From contig CAMWWW010000007.1 in NCBI GenBank assembly GCA_947178015.1, positions 1 through 18,284 on the forward strand: a stretch of DNA of 18,284 nt, written 5' to 3'. This DNA comes from an uncultured Clostridia bacterium (lineage in GTDB: Bacteria > Bacillota > Clostridia > Lachnospirales > Lachnospiraceae). Each line of letters opens with the position of its first letter. Position 1 is the first letter of the stretch. Under the pieces are notes generated by a model. The model made no database searches, was not told the DNA's origin, and saw only the letters and a program-made list of their open reading frames with translations. Positions 1 through 13,197 of the stretch are shown piece after piece. The position numbers were made by a program, and so were the translations under genes.

Positions 1-87
1 TACCGTCCGCTACGTTTTTCACTAAGCGAGAGCGGGGTGACGGAGGACTATAGGCGATTCTCTGCGCGGACCTTTCTCGAAAATGAT
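1..87 (+). repeat. Dispersed palindromic repeat, left-edge arm
   Basis: Positions 15-69 are identical to the reverse complement of 9771-9825 (55 bases), and 35-87 match the reverse complement of 18232-18284 with one mismatch at position 79. The conserved core contains CTAAGCGAGAGCGGGGTGAC and the outer end reads TTTCTCGAAAATGAT. Compared with the full copy at 9757-9901, positions 1-20 correspond to the loop of that copy. The opposite arm should therefore lie just upstream of base 1, outside the window. No open frame is credible here. It is an intergenic repeat of unknown family. Confidence 0.9.
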
Positions 88-333
88 AAAACAAATCTCC
101 CTTACAAAAACTTATACTTCATTACAAATGGGTATAGATAATTGTTTGGTAAAGTTTGATTTTGTCCTCGTAATTATCTGTTCTTTCCAATAGAGGACCA
201 GTTACACCCATTGTCAAGAAACAGAGCAAAATCGAAATGTACAGTATTATTATGAGTGTCATAGAAACTAGAAAAGAAATATACAAAAATATGGAAGTAA
301 TAATTTGGATAGAGAAACTGTGAAAAATCTTTA
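88..333. other. AT-rich gap without a convincing gene
   Basis: This stretch separates the left repeat from the bgl promoter. Two short + strand frames are visible: 128-193 (21 codons, MGIDNCLVKF...) and the open frame 174-323, whose first ATG is at 237. Neither has a ribosome binding site. Together they could be remnants of a broken small gene, but I recognise no family. The minus-strand frames that run through here have the low-complexity, Phe/Ile/Leu-rich composition that AT-rich DNA gives by chance. Confidence 0.5.
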
Positions 334-362
334 TTGACAAACTTGTATAAGAAGTGTATAGT
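334..362 (+). promoter_or_regulatory. Sigma-A promoter of the bgl operon
   Basis: TTGACA at 334-339 and TATAGT at 357-362 are separated by exactly 17 bases, close to the sigma-A/sigma-70 consensus. Transcription would start near 369, about 35 bases before the antiterminator site and about 150 bases before the first start codon. That is the leader length expected for a BglG-controlled operon. I could not see a clear catabolite-responsive cre box next to it. Confidence 0.8.
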
Positions 363-403
363 AATAATAGTGAAAAGATTAAGAAAAAAATAATAAAATA
401 AAG

Positions 404-442
404 GCGGTTTGTTACCCAAAAGAAATAGTGGGGCAATGCCTA
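404..442 (+). promoter_or_regulatory. BglG/LicT-type ribonucleic antiterminator (RAT)
   Basis: GGTTTGTTACCC (406-417) and GGGGCAATGCC (430-440) form the imperfect palindrome typical of RNA sites bound by BglG/LicT-family antiterminators (general form GGxTTGTTAC ... GGCAAAxCC). Pairings visible are GG/CC, TTG/CAA and CCC/GGG, around an A-rich loop at 418-429. Its 3' arm is also the 5' arm of the terminator at 431-487, so the two structures exclude each other. The cognate protein is probably the BglG-like regulator encoded at 1994-2845. Confidence 0.8.
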
Positions 443-487
443 TAGGAAGATTTCAACAAAATCTTCTTATAGACATTGCCTTTTTTT
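431..487 (+). terminator. Leader terminator controlled by antitermination
   Basis: The arms 432-452 and 460-480 pair over 21 positions with one C-A mismatch and one G-U pair, a 7-base loop (453-459), then seven T (481-487). This is a very strong rho-independent terminator before the first operon gene. Because its left arm overlaps the RAT, binding of the antiterminator should prevent it forming and allow transcription into the operon. Confidence 0.9.
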
Positions 488-499
488 ATTACTAAATAA

Positions 500-1981
<1,482 letters not shown>

Positions 1982-1993
1982 AGGAGTTTAAGT

Positions 1994-2845
1994 ATGCCGG
2001 AGCATTTTTATGTAATAAAAAAGGTACTGAATAATAATGTGGTGATTTCGCAGGATGAGGAACGACGAGAAATCATAATCATGGGTTCGGGAGTTGGATT
2101 TGGTAAACATGTTCGAGATATTGTTGATCCAAAGAAAATATTGAAGATATATGTATTACGTAATAATGCATTTGAAAACAGATTCAAAGAGCTGGCGGCG
2201 GAAATACCATTTGAATGTTTTCAGTTGACGGAAAAAATAATTGCATATTCAGAGGATCATTTATCCCAGAAGTTAAAGGATGGGCTGATATTGGCTCTGG
2301 CGGATCATATATATTTTGCGGTTCAGCAGGTCAAAAAAGGAGAACAGAGAGTCCCTCTTATGAATGAGGAAATACGGCGTTTATACAAGGAGGAGTATAA
2401 GGTTGGGCTGGAAGCGGTGAAAATGATTAACGAGTATTATCATATAGAAATGCTTCCATATGAGGCAGCTTCCATTGCATTTCATCTTATCAATGCGGAA
2501 TTAAATAACCACGCAAGTGATACAAGCATGATACTGAAGGGAACCAATGAGATTTTGAAGATTATTGAGGATACTCTTGCTATGAAGATGAATGAAGATA
2601 CGCAGGGATATTCGCGGCTAGTAATTCATTTAAAATACTTTATGAAAAGAGTGATTATCGAACGTGATGAATGGAGAGATGAATTTGGTACAGCCTTGTT
2701 CGATGAGGAAGATGAGCAGTTTATGCAGATTAATAAGTGTCTGATCAATATAAAGGCTTACCTGAAAGAAACCTATGGATATGAGCTGGACGGAGCGGAG
2801 AGGGTTTATCTAATTATTCACATTCTCAGAGTTTGGCAAAATTAA
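1994..2845 (+). CDS. bglG: BglG/LicT-family transcriptional antiterminator
   Basis: An RNA-binding regulator of 283 residues, standard for the family. Layout: N-terminal CAT RNA-binding domain (about 1-60), then PTS regulation domains PRD1 (about 65-170) and PRD2 (about 175-283). All four conserved phosphorylatable histidines are visible: H105 and H164 in PRD1, H212 and H276 in PRD2. In characterised relatives, PRD1 is phosphorylated by the cognate EII when substrate is absent (inactivating), and PRD2 by HPr (activating). The start at 1994 has AGAGGAG seven bases upstream and lies 12 bases after the first GH1 gene. The likely target is the RAT at 404-442, so the gene sits behind the terminator it controls, giving positive autoregulation. 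Being second rather than first in the operon is a mild oddity. Confidence 0.93.
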   Translation: MPEHFYVIKKVLNNNVVISQDEERREIIIMGSGVGFGKHVRDIVDPKKILKIYVLRNNAFENRFKELAAEIPFECFQLTEKIIAYSEDHLSQKLKDGLILALADHIYFAVQQVKKGEQRVPLMNEEIRRLYKEEYKVGLEAVKMINEYYHIEMLPYEAASIAFHLINAELNNHASDTSMILKGTNEILKIIEDTLAMKMNEDTQGYSRLVIHLKYFMKRVIIERDEWRDEFGTALFDEEDEQFMQINKCLINIKAYLKETYGYELDGAERVYLIIHILRVWQN

Positions 2846-2903
2846 GACGATACTATACAGATTATAACCTGAAAATATGGGTGGGAATAAGGAGGAAAAA
2901 AGC

Positions 2904-4295
2904 ATGGCAAAAATAGATGTAACGGAATGTGCGGCTGAAATCGTTAAGTGCGTCGGAGGACCAGAAAATGTCAATTCAGTGGCTCATTGTATGACAAGAG
3001 CGAGATTTGTGGTAAAGGACATCAATAAGGCAGATCAGGAAGCGATTAAAAACATAAAAGGAGTTATGGGATGCATCTATTCTGGAGGACAGCTTCAGGT
3101 CATTCTGGGAGCCAATCTTCTGCCTGTTTTTGAGCAGATCGTGAAGCAGAATGATTTTAAGCAGGATGCAGTGGTAAATGAAAATCTGGACAAAGGTGCA
3201 AAAGGAAAACAAAGCATTGGAAATACCATTCTTGGTTATGTGCAGGCAGCGGTAACACCTTTGGTGCCGGGACTTGTGGCTGGTGGTATCCTGAAGGTTA
3301 TCTTAATGTTGATCCCGTATATCTGGCCGGCTTTTGCGGATTCAACAACGAATTCTGTTTTGGGATGGGTGGCAAATGCTCCATTCTATTTTATGCCGAT
3401 TTTCGTGGCTTATGGTGCAGCTAAGAAGCTTGGCGGGACGGAAATTTATGCAATGTTGGTGACGGCTGCGCTGCTGACTCCCGAATGGGTGGCAGCCGTG
3501 TCTGGGGGAACCGCGATCACGATATTTGGAATTCCATGTAGAGGTATTACATACAATGGACAGCTTCTGCCGGCGCTTTTAATTCCAATTGTAGCGTATT
3601 ATATAGAGAAATTTTTAAATAAAATTATTCCGGGTATTATAAAATCACTCCTTGTAGGCTCAGGTACAATCTTGGTGACAGGCTCATTGGCATTTTCCAT
3701 TATTGGACCGGTCGGCAGATATGTAGGTGATGCGATATCCAATGTATTCTTGTTCTTGGGAGACAATGTTCCATTTATCGCAGTCGCGGCATTGGCGGCG
3801 TGTCTGCCATGGATGATTATGGCGGGTATGCATACGGCGTTGTCTCCGTTTATGGCGACTAATATTGAATCCATTGGTTACGATGCGGTTATTCGTCCCG
3901 CGTTTGTATTGCACAATGTATCTGAGGGCGGCGCTTGTTTAGGGGTTGCATTGCGGACGAAAGATAAGGAGTTCCGTTCCGAGTGCCTGTCTCTGGCGGT
4001 TGGCGCGATAGTGGCTGGTGTTACGGAGCCTGCGATCTACGGCTGTAATCTGAAATATAAAAAGCCAATGTTCGGCGTTATGGGCGGCGCTGCAATCGGT
4101 GGTATTGTGGCAGCTCTACTGGGCGCGAGAGCCGTTGTAATGGGATATTCCAATCTGCTTGCAGTATTGCCGATGTTCTTAAACACAGCGTGGGCGATGT
4201 TTATCGGTATTGTAGTTGCTATTATATCTTCGGCGGCGATCACCTATTTTCTTGGTATTGATGAAACGCCAATAAAGGCGGCGAAGAAAAAATAA
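2904..4295 (+). CDS. PTS beta-glucoside-type permease, EIIBC
   Basis: A membrane sugar permease of the glucose/beta-glucoside/sucrose PTS superfamily, which takes up and phosphorylates the sugar. It has 463 residues from the ATG at 2904, chosen because AAGGAGG lies at 2889-2895. An in-frame ATG at 2877 would add nine residues but has no comparable site. EIIB is about 1-85 with phosphocysteine C29 in HCMTRARF. EIIC is about 105-455, with several hydrophobic segments, GITYNGQ (214-220), GMH (308-310) and GVTEP (372-376), the conserved IIC substrate-site motif. There is no fused EIIA; that domain is encoded separately at 5255. The neighbouring GH1 genes and BglG regulator support an aryl- or oligo-beta-glucoside substrate, but the exact sugar is inferred. 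Confidence 0.92.
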   Translation: MAKIDVTECAAEIVKCVGGPENVNSVAHCMTRARFVVKDINKADQEAIKNIKGVMGCIYSGGQLQVILGANLLPVFEQIVKQNDFKQDAVVNENLDKGAKGKQSIGNTILGYVQAAVTPLVPGLVAGGILKVILMLIPYIWPAFADSTTNSVLGWVANAPFYFMPIFVAYGAAKKLGGTEIYAMLVTAALLTPEWVAAVSGGTAITIFGIPCRGITYNGQLLPALLIPIVAYYIEKFLNKIIPGIIKSLLVGSGTILVTGSLAFSIIGPVGRYVGDAISNVFLFLGDNVPFIAVAALAACLPWMIMAGMHTALSPFMATNIESIGYDAVIRPAFVLHNVSEGGACLGVALRTKDKEFRSECLSLAVGAIVAGVTEPAIYGCNLKYKKPMFGVMGGAAIGGIVAALLGARAVVMGYSNLLAVLPMFLNTAWAMFIGIVVAIISSAAITYFLGIDETPIKAAKKK

Positions 4296-4302
4296 ATAGG
4301 GT

Positions 4303-4346
4303 TTCCCCGACTGTGTAAGGATGGTATATGCAGTCGGGGGATTTTG
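4303..4346 (+). terminator. Internal hairpin / weak terminator after EIIBC
   Basis: CCCCGACTG (4305-4313) pairs perfectly with CAGTCGGGG (4331-4339), extended by T-G and T-A, with a 17-base loop and a short TTTTGT tail. It starts eight bases after the EIIBC stop. The poor U tract suggests partial termination or a processing/stability element rather than an operon end. I see no second RAT next to it. Confidence 0.6.
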
Positions 4347-4388
4347 TAAAATGTCTTTGCCGTGGTGTACGGCGGATTGAGAGGGAAT

Positions 4389-5237
4389 ATGATCAAACTG
4401 ATCGTCAGCGATCTGGATGGAACCTTGTTGGATGAGCCAAATTCTATATCAAAGGTGAATCTGGATGCGATTGATTATGCATATCAAAAAGGAGCCAGAT
4501 TTGGATTTGCGACGGGGCGGGATTTTGCAAGCGTAAGCAGTATAAAGGGGTTGTTAAATCAGGAAGTGCTGCTGATCTTGGGCAATGGGGCTGTCGTATA
4601 TGACGGCGATGGAACCATTGTGGAAGAGGATTTTTTTCCGAATTCGTATCTAAAAGAGGTGACAGGGATTCTAAATGAGCGAGATGTCCCACATATGATC
4701 TTTACGACCGACGGTTTTTATACGACGACCGATGCGGCGGAGGTCAGAAGAAGATTCCTTGAAAGAATCAGAAGCATTGTGTCAAAAGAAGTAGCGGAAA
4801 TCTTTGATACGGGTAAGGATAAGCCGTGCAATAACCTAACGCAAATTACAGATATGGATGATTTTATACAAACGAAAAAAATTATTAAGGTGGAAGGCTT
4901 TCATCTGGACTCTGGTCCGATTGAAGCGGTTAAACAGGAATTGGAAAAATATACCGAGCTGTCTCATCTGTCAACAGGCAAGAATAACGTCGAAATTACA
5001 AATATTACGGCGCAAAAAGGGCTGGCACTAAAGAAATATATGAAAAAGGTGGGACTGAGCGAGGATGAGGTCATGGTGATGGGGGATAGTCATAATGACT
5101 TAAGTCTGTTTGAAAATTTCAAATACAGCTTTGCGCCAGCTAACAGTTGTGCAGAGATAAAGGAAAAAGCATATCGTATTGTGAAAAGCTGCAAGGAACA
5201 TGGTGTGAGTCAGGCAATTTATGAATTTATTAAATAA
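4389..5237 (+). CDS. Cof-type HAD-superfamily phosphatase
   Basis: A soluble HAD hydrolase of 282 residues, Cof/YidA type with a C2B cap. Members dephosphorylate sugar phosphates and other small phosphoesters, usually with broad specificity. Motif I is DLDGT with nucleophile D8 and D10, motif II is the Thr of ATGRD (T42), motif III is K210 and motif IV is GDSHND (D233, D237). I place the start at the ATG at 4389, because GAGAGGGA lies just upstream and MIKLIVSDLDGT is the usual family N-terminus; an in-frame ATG at 4362 lacks a site. In the operon it could relieve sugar-phosphate stress or act on a glucoside-derived phosphate, but the substrate is unknown. Confidence 0.88.
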   Translation: MIKLIVSDLDGTLLDEPNSISKVNLDAIDYAYQKGARFGFATGRDFASVSSIKGLLNQEVLLILGNGAVVYDGDGTIVEEDFFPNSYLKEVTGILNERDVPHMIFTTDGFYTTTDAAEVRRRFLERIRSIVSKEVAEIFDTGKDKPCNNLTQITDMDDFIQTKKIIKVEGFHLDSGPIEAVKQELEKYTELSHLSTGKNNVEITNITAQKGLALKKYMKKVGLSEDEVMVMGDSHNDLSLFENFKYSFAPANSCAEIKEKAYRIVKSCKEHGVSQAIYEFIK

Positions 5238-5254
5238 GCGAGGAGAGAAATAGT

Positions 5255-9676
<4,422 letters not shown>

Positions 9677-9720
9677 TTTAAAAACGTATTAGGTGATGCA
9701 ACCGGTTCAATACAATACAT

Positions 9721-9760
9721 ACGCTCCGCTGTTTCTATGACTCGGCGGGGCGTTTTTTTT
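9721..9760 (+). terminator. Terminator of the bgl operon
   Basis: ACGCTCCGCT (9721-9730) pairs with GGCGGGGCGT (9743-9752) over ten positions, including two G-U pairs, followed by eight T (9753-9760). It lies 45 bases after the AEC stop codon. The last T bases run straight into the outer end of the repeat at 9757, so the repeat supplies or shares part of the U tract. Confidence 0.88.
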
Positions 9761-9901
9761 CGAGAAGGGGCCGCGCAGAGAATCGCCTATAGTCCTCCGT
9801 CACCCCGCTCTCGCTTAGTGAAAAATGCAGCGGATACTAAGCGAGAACGGGGTGACGGAGGAAATAGCTGCGCTGGCTATGCGGATCATTTCCGAAAATG
9901 A
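9757..9901. repeat. Full head-to-head copy of the dispersed palindromic repeat
   Basis: Two arms of the same repeat unit face each other. The inner arms 9793-9818 and 9837-9862 are complementary over 26 positions with one exception, around an 18-base loop (9819-9836). The exception is C-A on the + strand but G-U if read as minus-strand RNA. The outer parts are the same unit diverged: the left one matches the edge copies nearly perfectly, and the right one (9863-9901) shares GCGGA-C-TTTC-CGAAAATGA with them. Outer ends are inverted (TTTTCGAGAA on the left, TTTCCGAAAA on the right). There is no coding capacity. MITE, REP-type or structured RNA are all possible. Confidence 0.85.
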
Positions 9902-10057
9902 AATACAAAACGATTGTGCACTAACCATATATTATTAAATCCATAAGCAGTTACCCTTATATATTTATGCATGGATATTGTAATCTGGAAGGGAATATTA
10001 TAAAATGAAAAGGAATCGCACTTCTTGCGTTGTGCATAAGTGCAGAAGAGGAGTTTT
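9902..10057 (+). other. Leader region of the puuD-like gene, weak promoter candidate
   Basis: With the repeat and terminator upstream, this completes the 380-base gap between the AEC and puuD-like genes. A possible -10 TATAAA (9999-10004) has TTGTAA (9978-9983) 15 bases before it, a suboptimal spacing. A small hairpin GCACTT (10018-10023) / AAGTGC (10038-10043) lies just before the GAAGAGGAG ribosome binding site. I see no known riboswitch and no credible small gene. Confidence 0.3.
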
Positions 10058-10798
10058 ATGAAGTATCCGCTGATCGGCATTACAACCAGCCTTGCTATGC
10101 AGGAGGGAACGTATTTCTCTAAAACAAGTTATGCAGCATGTATCTCTCAGGCAGGAGGAATACCTGTTCTGCTTCCTTCGGATGAGTCCGTCGGCAGGGA
10201 AGGAAATTATGTGAAGAGATTGGATGGGATTCTATTTGCCGGCGGAGGTGATATGCATCCGCATTTTTGGGGAGAGGAGCCTTTGGATGGCTTTGAGATG
10301 GGGATGATCCTGCCGCAGAGGGATAGCTTTGAGATAAGGCTTTGCCAGATGGCGGAGGAGAGACGGCTGCCAATGCTTGGCATATGCAGGGGAATCCAGA
10401 TTATGGCTGCGGCATCGGGTGGCAGTATCTATCAGGATATAGACACAATGCTAAAACGTGCGCCTCGCGTGCGACATATGCAGAAGGCGCCGGACTGGTG
10501 TGAGACACATATGGTTCAGCTTGTCACTGACACAAAGCTGGCTGCGATCTATCATGCACAGGAGATTATGGTGAACAGCTTTCATCATCAGTCTGTAAAA
10601 AAGGTGCCAGAGAGCTTTCGGGTTAGTGCGAAGAGCGCAGATGGCGTGATAGAGGGGATCGAATCTGTGGAGCTGCCCTTTTGCGTCGGCGTACAGTGGC
10701 ACCCAGAACGGACAGCGCAGAGGGATCAAAAGACAATGGTATTGTTTAAGACTTTTGTGAGATATGCGGCGCAATATAGCGAGGAGAAAAGGGAATAG
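10058..10798 (+). CDS. Gamma-glutamyl-gamma-aminobutyrate hydrolase-type (peptidase C26)
   Basis: A class I glutamine amidotransferase-like hydrolase of the PuuD/peptidase C26 family, 246 residues, cytoplasmic. Family members cleave gamma-glutamyl amides such as gamma-glutamyl-GABA in putrescine catabolism; many Clostridia homologues have unknown substrates. The catalytic triad is visible: C110 in LGICRGIQ, H215 and E217 in QWHPE. FAGGGD (60-65) is the usual oxyanion-side motif. I chose the ATG at 10058 because GAAGAGGAG is well spaced before it; a GTG at 10040 is in frame but poorly placed. It lies nine bases before cca. No other putrescine genes are nearby, so the PuuD role itself is not supported by context. 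Confidence 0.85.
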   Translation: MKYPLIGITTSLAMQEGTYFSKTSYAACISQAGGIPVLLPSDESVGREGNYVKRLDGILFAGGGDMHPHFWGEEPLDGFEMGMILPQRDSFEIRLCQMAEERRLPMLGICRGIQIMAAASGGSIYQDIDTMLKRAPRVRHMQKAPDWCETHMVQLVTDTKLAAIYHAQEIMVNSFHHQSVKKVPESFRVSAKSADGVIEGIESVELPFCVGVQWHPERTAQRDQKTMVLFKTFVRYAAQYSEEKRE

Positions 10799-10807
10799 GA
10801 GTAAGGA

Positions 10808-12019
10808 ATGGAGGATATAACTATCTATCTGCCGCCGCAGGTGGAGTATATTATAGAGAAATTGTCGGAACATGGCTTTGAGGCATATGCTGTTGGAGGA
10901 TGTGTGCGGGATACGATACTTCACAGAGAACCGGGGGATTGGGATATTACTACCTCTGCCTATCCGGCTCAGGTGAAGCAGATCTTTCGAAGAACCATAG
11001 ACACAGGAATCGCCCATGGAACAGTTACTGTGATGCTTGACCGTTGTGGGTATGAGGTGACAACTTATCGGATTGATGGAGAATATGAGGATGGAAGGCA
11101 TCCAAAATCGGTGGAATTTACTTTGAATCTGGAAGAGGATTTAAAGAGGCGGGATTTTACGATTAATGCGATGGCGTATCATCCTGAGCGCGGATTGGTG
11201 GATTTGTTTGATGGTGTCAGTGATTTGAAGGATGGAAAAATTCGCTGTGTGGGGGAAGCAAAAGAACGCTTTACGGAGGATGCGCTTCGTATGATGCGGG
11301 CAGTCCGTTTTGCCGCACAGCTTGGCTTTGAGATTGAGGAGCAGACACAGGATGCAATCCGCGCTCTGGCGCCTAGTCTGTGCAAAGTCAGCAAGGAGCG
11401 GATACAGGCGGAGCTTACAAAGCTTTTGTTATCCCCCAACCCACAGATGGCGGAGAAGTTTTTTTCGTTTGGTTTGGGCAAGCAGGTGCTGCCAGAGCTT
11501 GCCCGAGGATATGATAGGACAGATGGCGGGAAGATGCTAAGTAGGCTTTGTGAGACGGAGGCAGATAGTATCCTGCGGTATACGGTATTTCTTTCTGTTT
11601 TGGAAGCTTCACTGGGAACTAGGCGCGCGAGGACGGAGGCGCTTTTAAGGGGCTTAAAATTTGATAATCATACTATAGAATATGTATCTAGACTTTCAGA
11701 GCATCAATATGATACGCTTAGCATGGATAAACCAACGCTTCGAAGGCAGATTGTGGAGATGGGGGAAGATATTTTTCCTTATCTTTTGAGGCTTCAGAAG
11801 GCGGAGGAGGCAGAGCGGCTGTACAGAGAGATAAAAAAGGCGGGGGATTGTCTGTCTATCAAGGAGCTTGCTGTCAATGGCAGGGACCTTACAGAAGCAG
11901 GTATAAAGCCGGGCAAGGAGCTTGGCGATAAATTGAGACAGCTTCTGTACCTAGTGCTTGAAAAGCCTGAGTACAATACAAGGGAGAAACTTTTATCTGA
12001 GCTTGTGAATATAATATAA
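10808..12019 (+). CDS. cca: CCA tRNA nucleotidyltransferase
   Basis: A class II nucleotidyltransferase of 403 residues that adds or repairs the 3' CCA of tRNA. N-terminal palm: GGCVRD (30-35) and metal-binding D44 and D46 in GDWDI. RRDFTINAM (114-122) is the ribose/template motif, EDALRMMRAVRFAA (157-170) the nucleotide-selecting neck motif, and ERIQAEL (197-203) the next conserved block. There is no C-terminal HD domain, in line with Gram-positive forms. It starts nine bases after the upstream stop with AGGAG overlapping that stop, so the two genes are probably cotranscribed. Whether it is a full CCA-adding or A-adding enzyme is uncertain: some Clostridia split these roles. Confidence 0.92.
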   Translation: MEDITIYLPPQVEYIIEKLSEHGFEAYAVGGCVRDTILHREPGDWDITTSAYPAQVKQIFRRTIDTGIAHGTVTVMLDRCGYEVTTYRIDGEYEDGRHPKSVEFTLNLEEDLKRRDFTINAMAYHPERGLVDLFDGVSDLKDGKIRCVGEAKERFTEDALRMMRAVRFAAQLGFEIEEQTQDAIRALAPSLCKVSKERIQAELTKLLLSPNPQMAEKFFSFGLGKQVLPELARGYDRTDGGKMLSRLCETEADSILRYTVFLSVLEASLGTRRARTEALLRGLKFDNHTIEYVSRLSEHQYDTLSMDKPTLRRQIVEMGEDIFPYLLRLQKAEEAERLYREIKKAGDCLSIKELAVNGRDLTEAGIKPGKELGDKLRQLLYLVLEKPEYNTREKLLSELVNII

Positions 12020-12175
12020 TGGAGCGAACCAGATAGGCAGGTTCCTCTCGAAAAGAAATTTCTTTTTATAGGATACCGAGAAGATCGGATGTGCTTAGAA
12101 AGAAAGCTGGCATATGAAAAGCCTGCCCTTCATAAGATAGAAACAGAGTAAACAGTAATCTTTGGAGGGGCAGCG
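12020..12175 (+). other. cca-CotS gap with a tiny open frame
   Basis: The gap holds the perfect 16-base palindrome AAAAGAAATTTCTTTT (12051-12066), framed by TCTCG (12046-12050) and CGAGA (12077-12081). An open frame follows at 12089-12151 with predicted peptide MCLERKLAYEKPALHKIETE. It is in the same frame as cca, and no stop occurs between the cca TAA and its own stop (43 sense codons). Its upstream sequence (GAGAAGATCGG) is at best a weak ribosome binding site. The peptide contains a Y-x2-P-x-L pattern but no obvious core peptide. It could be a leader peptide or chance. Confidence 0.25.
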
Positions 12176-13171
12176 GTGAGTGAGAGAAGCACGAGTGTAT
12201 TAGAGCAATATGATTTTCAAGTAATAAGGAGTGTACGAGGCAGGGGCGCTATGCTTTGCGAAACAGATAAGGGGCTCGTTCTTCTAAAAGAATATAACGG
12301 TTCCCTGCTCCGCCTTTCGATCGAGGATGAGATTTTAAGAGGACTGAAGAAAGCAGAAAGAAGTGTAGATGGATATCTAAAAAATAAAACCAATCAAATC
12401 TTATCTATTGATACAGATGGGACAAAATATATTGTTAAGAGCTGGTTTGAATGTAAGGAATGTGATGTGAGAAATACATCGGAGATTCTTCTGGCAGTTG
12501 GTGAGCTTGCGAGGCTTCACGCTGCTTTGCGGGAGGTTTCCAGAGGGCTTTCCACAGAGTGCAGACAGGGGCTTTCCCGTTTTATGGCGCCGTCTTTAAA
12601 AGATACGATGCAAAAGCATCAGAGGCTGCTGAAAAAGGTGCGGACTTATATGCGCACCAAGCAGAAAAAAAATGAATTTGAGCTTCAGACATTGAAAAGC
12701 TTTGAGGAATTTTTTGAACAGGGAGAGCAATCCTTAAAGCTTCTGGAGCAATCGGGTTATGAGGATCTTAAGGCTCAGGCGAATTCCGAACAGCAGCTAT
12801 GTCATGGAAACTATAATCAGCATAATATTTTAATGGACGGCAAACGGATCGCTGTTGTAAATTTTGATAAGCTTTCCGTGGATTTGCAGCTTACCGATCT
12901 TTATTTGTTTATGCGTAAAATACAGGAAAAGCATAACTGGGACATTAGGCTTTTTCGGATGATGCTGTCTGAATATGAGAAGTATCTGGCGCTTTCTTCA
13001 GAGGAAAAACAGGTGTTAAAGCTTTTATTTTTATATCCTGAGAAGTTTTTTAAGCTGGTGAATCATTATTATAATAACAACAAGGCATGGATACCGCAGA
13101 AGGATTTGGAGAAGCTAGGAACGGTGATTAAGCAAAATCAGGCAAAAAAAGAATGTTTGCAGAAAATTTAG
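12176..13171 (+). CDS. CotS-family spore-coat kinase-like protein
   Basis: A protein of 331 residues with the aminoglycoside-phosphotransferase/choline-kinase fold as seen in the CotS/YutH spore-coat family. Visible parts: N-lobe with the ATP-lysine region VLLKEY (35-40), a helical insert rich in Lys/Glu (about 140-200), the catalytic-loop-like CHGNYNQHNIL (209-219) and VNFD (228-231) in place of the metal-binding DxD region. In active relatives the first motif is HGDxxxxN; here the Asp is Asn (N212), so catalysis is doubtful. It starts with GTG at 12176, with GGAGGGG upstream. I see no clear sporulation-sigma promoter, so it may be read from cca. A coat-assembly role is inferred from family. 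It is not likely to be an antibiotic resistance kinase. Confidence 0.7.
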   Translation: MSERSTSVLEQYDFQVIRSVRGRGAMLCETDKGLVLLKEYNGSLLRLSIEDEILRGLKKAERSVDGYLKNKTNQILSIDTDGTKYIVKSWFECKECDVRNTSEILLAVGELARLHAALREVSRGLSTECRQGLSRFMAPSLKDTMQKHQRLLKKVRTYMRTKQKKNEFELQTLKSFEEFFEQGEQSLKLLEQSGYEDLKAQANSEQQLCHGNYNQHNILMDGKRIAVVNFDKLSVDLQLTDLYLFMRKIQEKHNWDIRLFRMMLSEYEKYLALSSEEKQVLKLLFLYPEKFFKLVNHYYNNNKAWIPQKDLEKLGTVIKQNQAKKECLQKI

Positions 13172-13197
13172 AGATGGGCAGAGAGCATGTTTTTGTG

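Noticed and set aside
122..436. Minus-strand 104-residue hydrophobic frame
   Set aside because: It runs through the bgl promoter, RAT and terminator arms and has the low-complexity Phe/Ile/Leu/Ser composition that AT-rich DNA gives by chance; no ribosome binding site.
10451..11101. Minus-strand 216-residue frame
   Set aside because: It lies antisense across the strongly supported puuD-like and cca genes, whose catalytic motifs fix the + strand reading; no recognisable domain.
12176..13171. Antibiotic or homoserine kinase
   Set aside because: The fold is shared, but the N-lobe, the long charged helical insert and the HGNYNQHN loop fit the CotS-like group better.
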